This document shows positions 47,277-59,670 of a DNA stretch of 64,000 nucleotides, piece by piece (position 1 is the stretch's first letter; each line of letters begins with the position of its first letter). The notes below the pieces were generated by a model. It saw nothing but the letters and a program-made list of their open reading frames with translations, was not told the DNA's origin and ran no database searches. This DNA comes from Erythroxylum novogranatense (Eukaryota > Streptophyta > Magnoliopsida > Malpighiales > Erythroxylaceae), in assembly GCA_029891385.1 (NCBI GenBank), contig CM057235.1, positions 17,040,001-17,104,000 of the forward strand. The letters are read 5' to 3'. The position numbers and the translations under genes were made by a program.

Positions 47277-48290
47277 TATTAAGTCAAAATGACTTTACGA
47301 TTAAAATTTTTGATGAAGACCAAATAATAATGCAGAAAGAAAAATGAGACGATAGAAATGAGATGGAAGCAGACGCAAAATGAGACAGAAAAAAATCAGA
47401 CGGAAGCAGAAAACAAAATGAGATGAAAGAAATAAGACAGAAGCAGAAAGCAAAATGAGACGGAAGTAGAAAGCAAATGAGACGGAAGTAGAAAGCAAAA
47501 TGAGATGGAAGGAAATGAGATGGAAGTAGAAAGCAAAATGAGACGATATAAATGAAACGAAACGAAGCTGAAAATGAGACGAAAGAATTGAAGACAAAGA
47601 CCCGATACCACGTCAGATGATCAATCAGTTTGAGTAAGTTACAGAACTCAACTGAATAACTATTTCTTCAAAGATCAAGAAACAAGAAAAAAGAAGCAGT
47701 TATCAAGAAGCGGTTGAAGACGAAAACTATAAATACGAGTCAGAGTCGAAGACTAAAAAAGTTAGTGATTTTCAAAAAAGGCCAAAGATTCAAAAGTTAG
47801 TGATTTTCAAAAAAGGCTAGAGATTCAAAAGTTAGAAAATTTATTCATTGTGCTAAACTTAGAGCTACTATTGTCTGTAATAAAGCTCGAAATATCTTTC
47901 AGTAGAAGGAAGAAAAGCTAATAGCCTGAAGAGGTTAAGTCAGAAAAGAATACTTGCTGTAAGAGACCTGAAGAGGCTTGGTGAAAAGAATACTTGTATC
48001 TTTGAGAAGTATAGTGAAATCTTAGAAAGGATTTTGAGGACTCGATGTTGCCTACGGTTTAGGGTGAACCAGTATAAAACTGTTGTGTTGATTCTTACTC
48101 TCAACTCTTAACTTTTAATTTCTATTGTTGATACAAATACTTAGAAGCAGATTGCAATGCTTCGTAATACTGTTTTTCAATCGTTTGAGAAAGTAAGTTT
48201 TTTTTAAAGAAGTTTGTTTAAAAGGGGACTGTATTCAAAAACGGATACACAATTCAACCCCCCCTTTTGTGCATTTTGTATATTGAATAT
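47277..48290 (+). repeat. 3' LTR of the SIRE-like element
   Basis: Starts TATTAAGTCAAAATGACTTT (TG changed to TA) and is collinear with the LTR starting at 63121. It has a minisatellite at 47330-47590, a TATAAATA box at 47728-47735, the block ACTTGTATC...GAGGACT near 47990-48035, and the C-run AATTCAACCCCCCCTTTTGT near 48252, typical of the end of SIRE LTRs. The exact right edge is uncertain by about 20 bp. Confidence 0.85.
47330..47590 (+). repeat. minisatellite in the SIRE-like LTR (GAGACGGAAGYAGAAAGCAA)
   Basis: Degenerate purine-rich units of about 20-30 bp with AAATGAGACGGAAG as core. Occupies the same LTR position as the array at 63170-63485, but with a different unit. Confidence 0.9.
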
Positions 48291-48309
48291 TAAGTCTATA
48301 CTAACGTGT

Positions 48310-50330
48310 GATTCACTTTAAAGATGAGTGTGCCATATTATTACAGCAAGGATTGATCGAGCCCACAAAGTTAGATTGGGCTTGCCAAGCATTCTATGTC
48401 AACAAATGATCAAAGTAGAAACGTGGAAAGAAACGTCTAGTGATAGATTACAAGCCTCTGAATGCATTCTTGCAGGATGATAAGTTTCCTCTGCCTAAAA
48501 TTAGTACACAGGTATTATTTCTTAAGGAAGTTGTTATCTTCTCAAAGATTGATCTTAAAGTAGGTTTTTGGCTACTGGGTATACACCCTGAAGAATGTTA
48601 CAAGATTGCATTTTGCATTCCCAATGTTCAATACCAATGGACTATGATGCCCTTTGGACTCAAAGTCGCTCCGTCACTGTTTCAAAAATTCATTACAAAA
48701 ATCTATGAGCCTATCGTCAATAGTGCCTTGATCTGCATTAATGATATACTTATGTTCTCAAAGACCCATGAGGAACATCAGGCCCTTCTTCAAAGATTTT
48801 TGGATCTTACACAACAGTATGGTATAATGCTTGCGGCCTCGAAAAGCACTATTGGTACATTAGAAATAGAATTTGTTGGAATGCAATTTAAAGATGGATT
48901 CTATCAGCCAGGCCCATATATTGTAAAAGAATTATTGCAATTTCTTGATGAAAATCTCTATGTGAAACAAATTCAACAATTCCTTGGAATTGTCAATTAT
49001 ATCAAAGATTTCATTCCACATGTGGCAGCCTACACATCAAGCTTATTTAAGCTATTACGCAAGAATCCACCAACATGGGGAAAAGAGCATAGTACAGTTA
49101 TCAACCATCTCAAACTTCTCTATCAAAATCTTTCAACATTGAAATTTTCTGGTCACAGAATATTTCTCTCTTCGACAGATTTCAGTCTCAATAAGATAGG
49201 AACAACTAGCCTATCTACGCAAATCCAACAACATTCACCATGGCCACCAGATACTTTTTTTCACTATAAGTATCCTTCTTCTCTTCAGAAAAATCACAAA
49301 AAGATTTGCAGTACTTCTTTAGCTTCTCAGCAATTTGATAGAATGGATAGCAACATTCTTTTTGCTCTCACAAAGAAAGCTTTTCCTCCTCTTACTAGGG
49401 CTCCTCATAGTGTTTCTGAAGTTGCCTCACTTGCTCGTAGTAGTTTATTCTATTACTTGCATCTATTTCTGCATGAACATGATTCTACTGGAAATCCTGT
49501 TATATTCAACATCAAAGCACCATACCAAAATGTGATTCTGTTACAAGAACCTTTATATGAAAACACGTTATGGTATCTTTGGGCATTATTTGCTTTATAT
49601 GCCTGTGCTTTTACAATTTATCCGCTTCAATTGCATCAACATCTCTGTAATCCAAACAATGGCAATTCGTTATTGTGGACATTCCTAGAATGGTTCCAAC
49701 CATTAAGCCAATGGAAGCAGTAATTTGTTATTATCATTGAACATCATCGTCTTTGGTTAGTTGCTGCACAACGACAAAATACATAATGTTTTTTCATTGT
49801 GCATCGTCTTTACAGAAAAACATCTACTAGAGTTCTATACACTGAACAACGTGTCCAATTTTGGCATACAACCTTGTATTGGCCACGACATAAGGAGAAT
49901 GTGTTAACCTCTTTAAGAAGATTGCTTCAGGAGCGTAATCACTTTCCAGAACATCCAGAGTTGACAACATCTATTGGACCATATATTGGAGAATTCATGC
50001 CTAGTGAACTTGAAGCACCAGAAGTTAACATTCCTGGTTTCAATAGTACTGAATATACGGATTTAGGAGGAGAAGAAGAAATAGATGTCTCACAAGTCGC
50101 AGGACCTTCTTAACCATCCACCTCTATTTTCCAAGATGCTCAGGATCCTAATGACAATACGGATAGCATTGACGAAGACAGGTTAGATCAATTCCTGCAT
50201 GAGCTCCACATGGCAAAGTTTTGTCACAGCAAAAAAGAAAGACCTCATCATGCTGATTCTGACGACTCAAGTGATCTAGACTCTCCATCCAATCTTCAAA
50301 GCTGACACTCACCTTTTTGCCATCGATAAT
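48310..50330 (+). pseudogene. endogenous pararetrovirus relic (Caulimoviridae): reverse transcriptase part and downstream region
   Basis: Directly after the LTR a frame encodes a pararetrovirus-type reverse transcriptase. From 48440 there are 427 open codons, with IDYKPLNAFLQDDKFPLPK and MPFGLKVAPSLFQKF as landmarks; the start of the domain extends upstream to about 48323 past a TGA and a TAG. The catalytic box reads CINDIL, with Asn in place of the first Asp. The RNase H domain is missing: after about residue 250 the frame passes into a different downstream region (LARSSLFYYLHLFLHEHD, then LWTFLEWF). A further open piece follows at 49799-50113, and degraded sequence follows to about 50330. 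No movement or coat protein was seen. Domain choice and residue pattern place it with plant pararetroviruses rather than LTR elements. It is broken and non-replicating. Confidence 0.8.
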
Positions 50331-51220
50331 TTCTTAGATACTTTGGATCCGTTATTGTGAGATAGAGACAGAAGACCTTGCTTTACATCTGTAAAGTAAG
50401 AATGAGACAATTGACATGATGATAGATGGGTTGTACACGTTAACTTTAACAATTATTGAAGGTTCCATCCTATCATCTTCCTATTCACCTTTTGTAAAGT
50501 AGTACTGTTTACTACTGTGTGCTTTAGGACTTTGTGTTAAAGTAGTTTACTTTTCCAAAGTTAGGTGAATTATAAGCTTTACTTTTTGTAAAGTAGACTC
50601 CTTAGAAATAAGATTAGGTTTGCTTTTGTTAAAGCTTCATTATTATGTCTCTAGGATATTTTACATTTTTATCCCTCGCTTTGCCTATATAAGCAGGGTT
50701 TGTCTTAGTTTGTAATCAAGCTTTGTACATTTGAAGTTATTGGAAAGTGAAGAATCCTTTCTTCAAATAGTCTTTCTCTTATCGAAAACCTTTAAACCCT
50801 AAAATCATTTCTCCTTAGTGCTTTAGATTGCAGAGATGAGTATGCTCTACACTTGCCTTGTATAAGGATTTTGTGTATCAGAAAATCTATGACAGTCTGG
50901 AAGAACTGTTGTTTCTAAATTTTCGCTACCTTGAGTCAGAAGCATTAACAGGGAATGAAGAGTAAGAGTGTGTGAGTGAAGTAGGGTTCCTAAGAGGCGT
51001 GGGCAGTAAGTCCCGTGTTAGCCGAGAGAAAGGCGTTGAAGGGGTGTAAGTCTCTGATAACTGAAACAGTTATGTAGTAATACACACTTCCAATCCGACT
51101 TTGGTTAGTCGATGTCTTCAACAAGTATGATAGTTTAGAAAAGAGTTAGTCGAGAGGGTTAACCAAAAAGGTCATAGTTTCTGCCTGTCGGTCCCTGTGT
51201 CGCCCTATAAATGACCATAG
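50331..51220 (+). promoter_or_regulatory. promoter and leader-like region of the pararetrovirus relic
   Basis: CTATATAAG at 50684-50692 followed by CAGGGTTTGTC and a CT-rich stretch resembles the single strong promoter that plant pararetroviruses carry downstream of the replicase. Short frames, repeated TTGTAAAGTA words near 50490-50590, and a structured-looking leader follow. Assignment to the virus rests on position and form, so it is tentative. Confidence 0.4.
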
Positions 51221-51229
51221 GACTCAAGA

Positions 51230-51350
51230 GTGGTTTGGATGTTTTATAAATGTTAGGGTTTAATTTGAATGCTCCAAATTGTTGAGATTCAACTTAAATT
51301 TTTGTATAAGCGTTAGTATTTTAAAATACTCTTTTGGCCATAATTATTTC
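51230..51350. repeat. partial copy of the inverted-repeat family
   Basis: TTTGAATGCTCCAAATTGTT and GAGATTCAACTTAAATTTTT resemble the right arm at 52735-52790 in direct orientation. Confidence 0.5.
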
Positions 51351-51711
51351 AATAAATTTATTTAACTTGAACAAATGAAACTCTTATACGTACACTAATA
51401 TTGTATACTGTTAGATATGAAACAGATCCTTTTCACATTTGTTTCATAAAATTTTAAATGAATTCTTTTTCACGTCAAAATTAAATATGAAAAGTATATT
51501 TTCTTAATAAATACGGGGTGCCCCTGTTTACATCTATTATAACCAAAATTTACAAATATATGAACTTGTATGGAAGGTACTTTTGCCTTTTTAATTTCAA
51601 GTTGAACTTGTGATGGTTGCACTGAAAACAGATTCTGACACATAAACATGGAATTATAATTTGTATATTTAATAAAAAACCCGTCATCATGCATTTTATA
51701 TATCTTTTTTT

Positions 51712-52830
51712 TATCGAAATACAAGTTAGATTTTAATAATTTGGAGCATTTAATTTAAATCTTAACATTTTCAAAATATTATAAATAAATCTTAAGTGGA
51801 GGAAAATTTTAATAGGCTAAGTTTTTGTCAATTAAGTGTCATGTCATAACATATTTATTTAATCACTAACTCTATCGTCACGTTTATGTCACTTCATAGT
51901 GTGGGTATATTATTTTTATAATTATCAAATTCTCAATTTGTATGAACCTCGACTTGATCTCCATTTTTTCCTTAATTCATCCGTGGCTCCTTCGTACTAC
52001 TTTGTACGAGAATATTTCATTTCCATTTTGTATTCAAGTCATGGTTATCTTTGATAAATAGCAAATCCTTCTTTAACTGGAGAAAGAATTTACTAATCTT
52101 ACCCTCATTATTGATAATCGCCATGATAATCAAACTTCATACCTCAAACTAGCTAAATAGATATCAGGTTTGTTTGATGTTTTTGGTTATGAAAGCAACT
52201 TCATATGAGGGTCTTGTAATGACTTGTTTTGTATTCGCCACGAACTATTGGCTGGTGAGTGGAAAATAGTTGACCCACCTCGGCACCTGCACACTTTATC
52301 CATATTTATCCAAAAATTCTATTTGATTAATCATAGAATCACAAGGAAGCACATTGATTGGATCAGTGTCCTTGATATGTTCTCTAAAACGTTAGTAAGA
52401 GGTTTGAATGACAAAAAAATTTGGTGAAAAAATTAGGTTTTAGGTTGATTTAATATAGATTAAGAATGTAGAAATTTAATAAAATTATTTTTAGTTATAT
52501 TTTACTAGAAATAATTTAAATTAAATAGGTTTTTATTAAGAATTTAAATTAAAAACTATTATAATTTAATAAAATCATACACTTGAGCCCCGCACTATCA
52601 CATGACATAAATGTAGTAGTGGAGCCTACATAGTGATTAAAAATAAATATATGTCACGACAGTAATAACGTAAATTTTAATTTTGTTAACTTTTTGTCAA
52701 CTTAGGGTTCATTTATAATATTTTGAAAACAACAGGATTAAGTTGAATGCTTTGAAGTGTTAGGATTCAACTTGCATTTTGATGAAGATGTTAAGTTCCG
52801 AAATATACTTTTTGTCAATAATAATACCAT
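51712..52830. mobile_element. non-autonomous element with ~200-bp inverted arms
   Basis: 51712-51910 and 52560-52800 are diverged inverted copies of each other. Left ATTTGGAGCATTTAATTTAA pairs with right TTGAATGCTTTGAAGTG, and CATATTTATTTAATCACTA pairs with TAGTGATTAAAAATAAATAT. The interior has no transposase. Long inverted ends without coding capacity suggest a Mutator-like or fold-back element; no target-site duplication could be fixed. Confidence 0.5.
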
Positions 52831-53549
52831 GTAGCTACAAACCATGAAACTAAAATTTTATGATTTCTTTTGAAAAATAGCATTATATATTTTGTAACAT
52901 AGGGTATAAACTAAAAAATAATACAAAATATATGATGTCGTATTAGAGACAAAATTTGGATGATATGGACTTTTTTAGGTGGGTATTGGTGAATACTAAT
53001 GGGCACTAAATATTGACGCAATACGATAATGAAATTAGAAACAGGTAACAGTGTTACTCTTTGTCTCTTACAAATCATAAAAGTTGTTATCTTCTCCCTT
53101 ATATATCTCTGATTATCACCAGTCATCGTCTTCTCCATTGTCAAATTTCTTTTTCTCTCTCTTTCCATCTTCTCTTCTCTATCAACTACTGGTATTCTTT
53201 TAATTCTCTATTCTTGATGTGGGTTTGGTTTACCTGTTTGAGTGACAAATCTTATTGATATACTGTTGCATAATCTCATTTATTGGCTTATGTTTCTTTA
53301 CTGGTTTACATATAAAAGGTGTATGTACTATTTGTTTATTTAATTGAATTTATTTTTACAAATAAATAGATTAAAGTTTAAGTACAAATGATAATCTAGC
53401 CTTTTAGAAAGCTTCAATGATCCAAGATATACTTATGTGGGATTAGTTCTTGGTAAGAAGAACCAGATAATATATTTGTATTTGATGAATATTTAAAAGG
53501 TAAGAAAATTATCAGGTTAATGAAATATTATCTAGAATCAAAGGTAATG
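52831..53549. other. AT-rich spacer
   Basis: No gene or repeat that I can support. A CT-rich stretch lies around 53090-53180. Confidence 0.4.
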
Positions 53550-55260
53550 TGAAAGATTGCAAAAGTTAGTCATAATGTCAAATGGAAGAAGAAATTTTAC
53601 TTGAAGAGTATAAGCATCAGGAAAAAAAAAGAAGAAGGTAAAGACTTAACTGTGAAATTAGTATTAGTAGTTCGTTTTGCAGCAATGATGATGATATAAA
53701 TAATATTGAGAATAGAATTCCGAAGAACAAGGGAATATCACAAATGATATAAGGAAAAAAAGAAAACAAGTGCCTAACAATTTTACATTATAAGCACGTC
53801 TTAGAGCTCAACCTTTTAATTTGAATTGCATTACAATTTAAAGAAGTAGTTCACAATGTAAAAATAGTAATGGCTAAATGGTAGTAAAATGTAATTATGT
53901 AATTCAATACTGCCTAATTTTACTATTACTAACTCATGATGGATAATATTGTCTCTTATGATCTAGGATTTAAAGCTACTTCAATTGATGTATACTGAGA
54001 TAATCTTCTAAACAACATTGTTAGTGAAATACAATTTGCATGAGAAAAGGACTAGGTGACTCATATTTATTTAATCATGTGTGATGGTTGGAAAAATAGA
54101 AGACATGAGTCAATTATAATTTTTTATTTTTAAAAGGGATAATGATTTGAAGTCAACCAATACATCCAACTTCGTAAGAAATACTAATAATTTATTAGGA
54201 TTTTAATGAAATTTTAGTGAATTTGAAGTTATAAACATTATACAATTCCTTAATAATGATGATGTTGCTTATCAAGCAGTTAAAAGAGGTCGTAAAATAT
54301 GTGTAATTATTTTTACTAGACTCCTTATGTTAAAGATTACATTGATCTAATGCTAAAAAATTATAGGAGATGATAGACGTTTATTATTATTAATCAAGCT
54401 ATATAGAAAGTGAAAATAGTCACTAATTAAGTATATTTATAATCATACATGAGTATTGAATTTGATGCGAAAAGATCGACAATAGAAGAAATTTATGTCT
54501 TCTTATTATTACAAGATGTGCAACTAATTTCTTATTACTTCAGTTTTTATTTAAATGAAAAGAGATAAGACAAACGTTTGCAAGTAATAGATGATTTACA
54601 TTTCAATATGTCAAGTCTAATAATGAAATGGAGATTTTTATAATCATACTTAAAAATCATGAATTTTGATCCCAATGTTAGTTTGTCATTTGAATTTAGT
54701 GAGAGTACTTCACTTGGCAGTTAATGATGAGAAGTCAACATAAGTTACTTTTATGTTGTTATGGAAAAAACTAAGGAAATAATTAAGGTTAATATGAAAA
54801 TATGACTTCTTTGTATAAACCTTATCTTACATTTATTCATGAGAGGTGAAAAAAATAACGTTACTCTATGTTGTTTATCAACATTTCTTAATCTAAGTGA
54901 CTATTTTATACCAAGTTTCACAAAGCAATCTAAAGTTAATAAGAGAATGCTTTTAATCATCACAACAATTATTTCAATCGACAATACAAGACCTCTTTAT
55001 CTCACGAATGGAGGTAACAAAGATGCAAGTGGTGATTTCAAGATGTCCATTGCAATATGCTAAAAAGATGGAAATACAAGGCCTCTTTATCTCACGAATG
55101 GAGGTAACAAAGATGCAAGTGGTGATTTCAAGATGTCCATTGCAATATGCTAAAAAGATGAACATATTCCAGGCATACATTTCTTCAATTATGTTTTTAT
55201 CTAAAATTAATCATCAACTTTTTTATTTATAAGATTACTTTTGTTGTCTTACAATTACTT
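53550..55260 (+). pseudogene. hAT-type transposase relic (DUF659 region)
   Basis: Near 54075-54130 the frame reads IMCDGWKNRRHESIIIF, close to the start of the DUF659 domain of plant hAT transposases. About 200 bp later TPYVKDYIDLMLKNY fits the HCIDLMLED block of the same domain. Numerous stops and indels separate the blocks. Transposases of this type cut and paste hAT elements. No ends were found. The 90-bp tandem duplication at 54983 lies in it. Confidence 0.55.
54983..55162 (+). repeat. 90-bp perfect-like tandem duplication
   Basis: Two adjacent copies of a 90-bp unit starting AATACAAG, with a single clear difference (ACCTC versus GCCTC) inside the shared part. The length is a multiple of three, so it duplicates 30 codons without a frameshift. 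High identity means it is recent. Confidence 0.9.
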
Positions 55261-55439
55261 GATGGAACTAATTTCAAAATGATATTTTAGAATTGCAGGT
55301 TATGTAATTCAAATTTTTAGCCAATGTGTTAGTGCAACTGAATGTGAAATGTATTGGAATACATTTGAGTTCACTTACTTAAAGACAATCAAATATATTA
55401 AAATAGAAGAGATTTAATGATTTAATAGAAGAGATTTAA

Positions 55440-56063
55440 TGATTTGATATTTGCTCTACTCTCTTCCCTCTACCGCTTTCCACCGCTGTTTACCACATTT
55501 GGACCTAACGCAATGCCAGAATCTTCAAGAATGAAGCCTTGGCTGAGGAGCGCGTGATTGCAGGAGTTATTTCCCACGTTAGGGAACTGCTCAGCCTAAA
55601 CACCAAGAAGAGGTAATTTGATTTGATTTGATTTTGGGTTTTGTTCAAGTCTTTTCAGGTTACAGCTTCGTGATTTTCTTTAGAGTGTCCTTGCTTGCCA
55701 TACCTACCCTTGGAGGTGCAGAGTAGTTCATTCTTAGTGGTAGTATTCATCTTGGCCAATCTGGGCCATGACTATGCAATTCTTTTATCTCAGTTTTTCT
55801 ATGCTTGCTAACTTAGGGTTGGAGTGTCTCAGTTAGGCTTTCTACTTGACTTTGTCTGCTTGGGCTTTTGCTTTGTTTCTTGGTGATATTGATGTAACTA
55901 TTGAGTGGGTTTCGGGCTGCATCTTCCCCAGTTGCTGTATTTCTTAGTTTATTATTGGTTGCCTTCAGGCTTGACTGGTGGAGTGTTTTGCAGCCTTATC
56001 GGAGGACTTTTCTGTATATATTTTGTTCATTTATTTAATTTTTCTCTGATTTACCAAAAAAAA
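55440..56063 (+). mobile_element. 5'-truncated LINE: end of ORF2 and 3' UTR
   Basis: From about 55500 a frame encodes IWT, stop, RNARIFKNEALAEERVIAGV and ISHVRELLSLNTKKR, ending at TAA 55614-55616. This is the C-terminal part of plant LINE reverse transcriptase, after the zinc-binding region. A ~440-bp 3' UTR follows and ends in GATTTACC plus eight A (56056-56063). The target-site duplication could not be assigned. Confidence 0.75.
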
Positions 56064-56789
56064 GGTAATTATTATCATTTCTAATTTAAAAATAATTTCT
56101 TATAGTTTCATAATAATTTAATAATATAATTTATTTATTTAATGATTCTTAATAAATCGTAGTTCTATTAATCTAATTTTTCCCGATTATATTGACGTCT
56201 TAGCTGATTAGGTTTTAAAAGAACAAAATTTATAAATGAATGTAAATTAAGAAATAAACTTTGATGGAATAATATTGATACTTCATTTGTTATATTCAAT
56301 TTGACTAATAGTGATAATGAAACTCACCTGAAGGAGGACTATGTAGACTAATATGATCAAAGTGGATATAGCATAGAATGACATTTTAAGTTTTTATTTT
56401 CTTCTCTTGATTTTTAATTTCACTTGATGCATATAATAAGTTCTAAATATGCAATATAAATATGAAACTTATAACTATAAATATCTTTATTTTAAATTTC
56501 TCATCTATTTTACTATATTTTAGGCATAAACTATGATACTCTTACTATGTGTGATGCTTTGTTGCAATCAATTATAACATTTTAAAACTTGTATTGTTTT
56601 TAATTTTATAAATATGAAAGTTAAATGATCTTTTATTGTATTAATTGTAATTAATGTTAGATACTAAATATAATTGATATTTATTTGTACAAAGTAATAT
56701 ATGAAAAGAATGACACTTTTAAATCAATGTTGCTTTGATTAATAAGAACTAACTGATAGTTTTTATGTTAAATTTACATGAATATAATT
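56064..56789. other. AT-rich spacer
   Basis: No coding or structural feature that I can support. Confidence 0.45.
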
Positions 56790-57005
56790 TTTGGAGATAG
56801 GGGCTGAATTAAAGTAAAAAATAATATAACACAATATATTGAAAAATTACTTTATAATTTTATAAAATTGAGGAAATATTTTATAATTTTGAAAATTATT
56901 TAAAACAGTATCCAATATTAACTAGTATCGATACTGTATTGTAGTAGAACTAAATCCAATACCAGCCCTAGTACAATATTCACAACATTGCTCAAAACCA
57001 TAGTT
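56790..57005. mobile_element. MITE-like repeat end (family copy 3)
   Basis: The complement of 56880-57000 reads GAATATTGTACTAGGGCTGG, then TACAATACAGTATCGATACT, a close match to the start of the insertion at 11440-11520. It lies about 230 bp downstream of the RABA5 stop codon. The left edge is lost in AT-rich DNA. Confidence 0.45.
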
Positions 57006-57230
57006 AAAAGCTATTTAATTCAGAAATGTTTCTACATGCAATCAATGACAATAACAAGTTTTCTCTCTTTCGGCCCTGGTCTGGTGCCTTGTGATATACG
57101 TTTATGAAGGTACCAGAAGATTTATAAGTTGCATCATATGACAATAAAAGCTCCAGAAAGTTGAATAAAGTGAAAAAGGGAAACAGAAAGTGTACCCCAG
57201 AGAAAAGGGCGGGTGTGTGAAGAACGGAAA

Positions 57231-58628
57231 TCATGTGGAGCAGCAAGAGAATCTGCTCTGCTGTGATAAGTCAGACCCATCTTTAACAAGGCTTACTCGA
57301 TTAACAGTCAATTCAGCCTTGTATGAATCAGAGTTCAGAATTTTCTTGCTCATGTTGTCGTAAATCTCGCGAATAACCACCTCAAAAGCAGTCTGAACAT
57401 TGGTTGCATCAAGTGCAGATGTCTCCATGAAGAACAAACCTTGTTCTTCTGCAAGGCCTTTTCCCTCCTCTACAGACACTTCTCTGATATCTTCCAAATC
57501 ACATTTGTTCCCTACAAGTATTCTGGCCACTGTGGTATCGCAATGCACTGCAACATGGGTTGAAGGAGGTGGTTAAGTTTTGACACTTTTTTCTTTATTT
57601 TTTCTTACGTAGAAAAATTGAAAATATATAAGTAAAAAAATCCCTAACCCCTTAACACCTAACAGGATTCGAATCCTGATAGATTAGGAGGTACATGAAT
57701 GCCAAAAACTACTTACAAGCTGGAAAGTTGAAAACAAAATACAACAATCTCAATTCAAGGAAATGGAATTATTATGAAAAATGGAAGCGTGTTGATTTTG
57801 TACATGTGCGTGATGCATACACTTAGCTAATGTAAATCACCTATCAAATAAAAAAGATTCAAAATTCGGAACCGTGCAGAGGAGGTGGTACCCCTGCTAC
57901 ACAATGGGGGCAAAAGAGGGTATTGGGCACAGGAAGGTTAACGTCTGCAAAGTCATACCCAAATCTTCATATCCTCCATTTTCCTTGAAATATTCTAGAA
58001 TAAAACAACATAGACCAAGAATAAGAAAGTTACCCTAGTCCACGCTTGGTGCACACTGGCCGAATCATCTACCCAAGTAGATAAAAACAAGATTGTAACA
58101 CTAAACACGTAAATCCTAATCTGTGTTCTTCTACAGTTCCTTATCATCTAAAAGACCAATTACCAAAATTTATTACTTTGTCGACCAAAACCAGAAATGG
58201 CAATCCGTAATTTTCCAGAAACTAAAGAACAATGCAAGCCTCATTAGTATTCATTCACCTACTACTATGTATAATACACATAACTTACTGCTAAGTTCAT
58301 CGAGCCATCTCTTGATACTATCAAAGCTCATTCTCCTGGTGATATCATAAACAATAAGCGCACCAACAGCTCCTCTGTAGTAAGCAGAAGTGACAGCTCT
58401 AAACCTCTCTTGACCAGCAGTATCCCAGATCTGTGCTTTGATTTCTTTTCCCTCAATATCCACTACCTGGGTTTGGAACTCAACCCCTATTGTCGCCTTC
58501 GAATTTGTATCAAACTCATTCCTCGCAAACCTCGACAACAAATTGGACTTGCCCACCGCAGAGTCACCTATTAGGACGATCTTGAACAAGTACTCTTCCC
58601 CTCCTTCACCACCTTGCTCGTGACTCAT
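57231..58628 (-). CDS. Rab GTPase, RABA5 type (Rab11 class)
   Basis: Two exons on the - strand, 58628-58289 and 57547-57231, are joined by a 741-bp GT-AG intron in phase 1 and encode 218 residues. Start: the ATG at 58626-58628 gives [16 protein letters not shown], the usual length. All GTPase motifs are present: P-loop GDSAVGKS (21-28), switch I Thr46 in ATIGVEF, WDTAGQE (68-74), NKCDL (127-131) and TSALD (156-160). The C terminus SCCST carries the double cysteine for geranylgeranylation. The RabF-like [19 protein letters not shown] and the [12 protein letters not shown] segment place it in the plant RABA (Rab11) group, most like RABA5. Such proteins direct traffic between trans-Golgi/endosomes and the plasma membrane or cell plate. 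No defect seen. Confidence 0.95.
57634..57705 (-). mobile_element. possible SINE fragment in the RABA5 intron
   Basis: On the - strand AGGATTCGAATCCT (57664-57677 region) resembles a pol III B box and is followed by GTTAAGGGGTTAGGGA and a T-run. No convincing A box. Low confidence. Confidence 0.25.
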
Positions 58629-59360
58629 TGCGGTTTTCTCTTTCGACTGTGATTTCCTGTGCGTGTGCGAGTTAGTCTAAAACGGTGGTACGGGTGAGTG
58701 AGCTCTCACCTTTATTGGGATTTATGCGTGTGAACGTGAAGACGAGAAAAAAAGATAAAAAGAGATGGGCTGCGTAATTGGCGGGAGCGTTTTTGTGAAA
58801 AAAGGCTTAGCCTTTGACTTCGGAGGTTTAACTTTGCCAGGTTACTGTTTTGTGTCCTAAAGAACATGATACCATTTCTTTGTATACTATATAGAATGCG
58901 ATGAACACCTGTCTTTTCTTGAATTTCTTCCCAAAAGTGGATGGTAACTGGATCAAGGCAACTAATAATAACAGTATCTTTCTAGTAATTGGCCGGAGGA
59001 TTATAATTGTTGCCAGTTTGATGTAAAGTCTTTTGGAGTAAAAATCAATTCTATGGCACTCAGACGCTCTCGTTTCAACACAATTATTGCCTCTTTTTTT
59101 TTTTTGTTATTGAAATTCTATGAAATTACGAACGAGACAACCTAGAACATCACATGTAGGAGAGGAAGCTTACCAACTCATGGGTATAAATTTCTTTCTC
59201 ATTCTTCTTAAAGAATAATAACGAGGCCCCATGGATGGCAAATCATGATAGAGTAACTATATACATAACATTAATATTATATTTTTAGGTAATAAATATT
59301 TACTCATAATATAAAAATTAATCCAATAAATATAAATATTGTTAATTACTTATATATTGT
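58629..59360. other. RABA5 upstream region
   Basis: Should hold the 5' UTR and promoter of RABA5 (reading leftward). A CT-rich leader (complement of 58629-58760) is plausible, but no clear TATA box can be fixed. No other gene seen. Confidence 0.4.
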
Positions 59361-59670
59361 TGGTTGGGTCGATCGTGCTAGACCCAGGTCCAGGCCTAAG
59401 CATAGACGACCCATTCATAGATGGTAACTTCCTACTCATAAGGGAAGACCTAAACCTAGTAGGTATTTTTCATATATAAGTTCATTACCTCATCATGAAA
59501 AATGTACGAATTTCGAGAACCCTAATATTCTTTATTCACTAGCCACCAAAACTCTCACAAGAGACTAATTTAAGCGTCGGAGGGGCCTACTGGCAGTCAA
59601 CCCCCGGTTTGCCTTATTGTTTTGCAGGTATTTTTGTGCCAAAGTTAACCAATCCCATAGATCCTAGCAG
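59361..59670 (+). repeat. gypsy-type LTR
   Basis: Boundaries rest on the TGTTGG start and on the conserved AGCGTCGGAGGGGCCTACTG block. Just after it, GCAGCGCCCAGC (59668-59680) may be a degenerate primer-binding site. The end is approximate. Confidence 0.5.

Larger units (their letters stand above)
43216..48290 (+). mobile_element. SIRE-like copia element, 5'-truncated, with 3' LTR
   Basis: Order: reverse transcriptase and RNase H (43216-44589), extra 3' ORFs (44906-47111), polypurine tract (47262-47276) and LTR (47277 to about 48290). A long ORF region downstream of RNase H is the hallmark of the SIRE/Maximus group of copia elements. Gag, protease, integrase and the 5' LTR are missing on the left, where it abuts another copia polymerase. 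Confidence 0.8.

Noticed and set aside
49335..49535. Separate small + strand frame in the pararetrovirus relic
   Set aside because: Alternative frame within the 427-codon reverse transcriptase-linked ORF.
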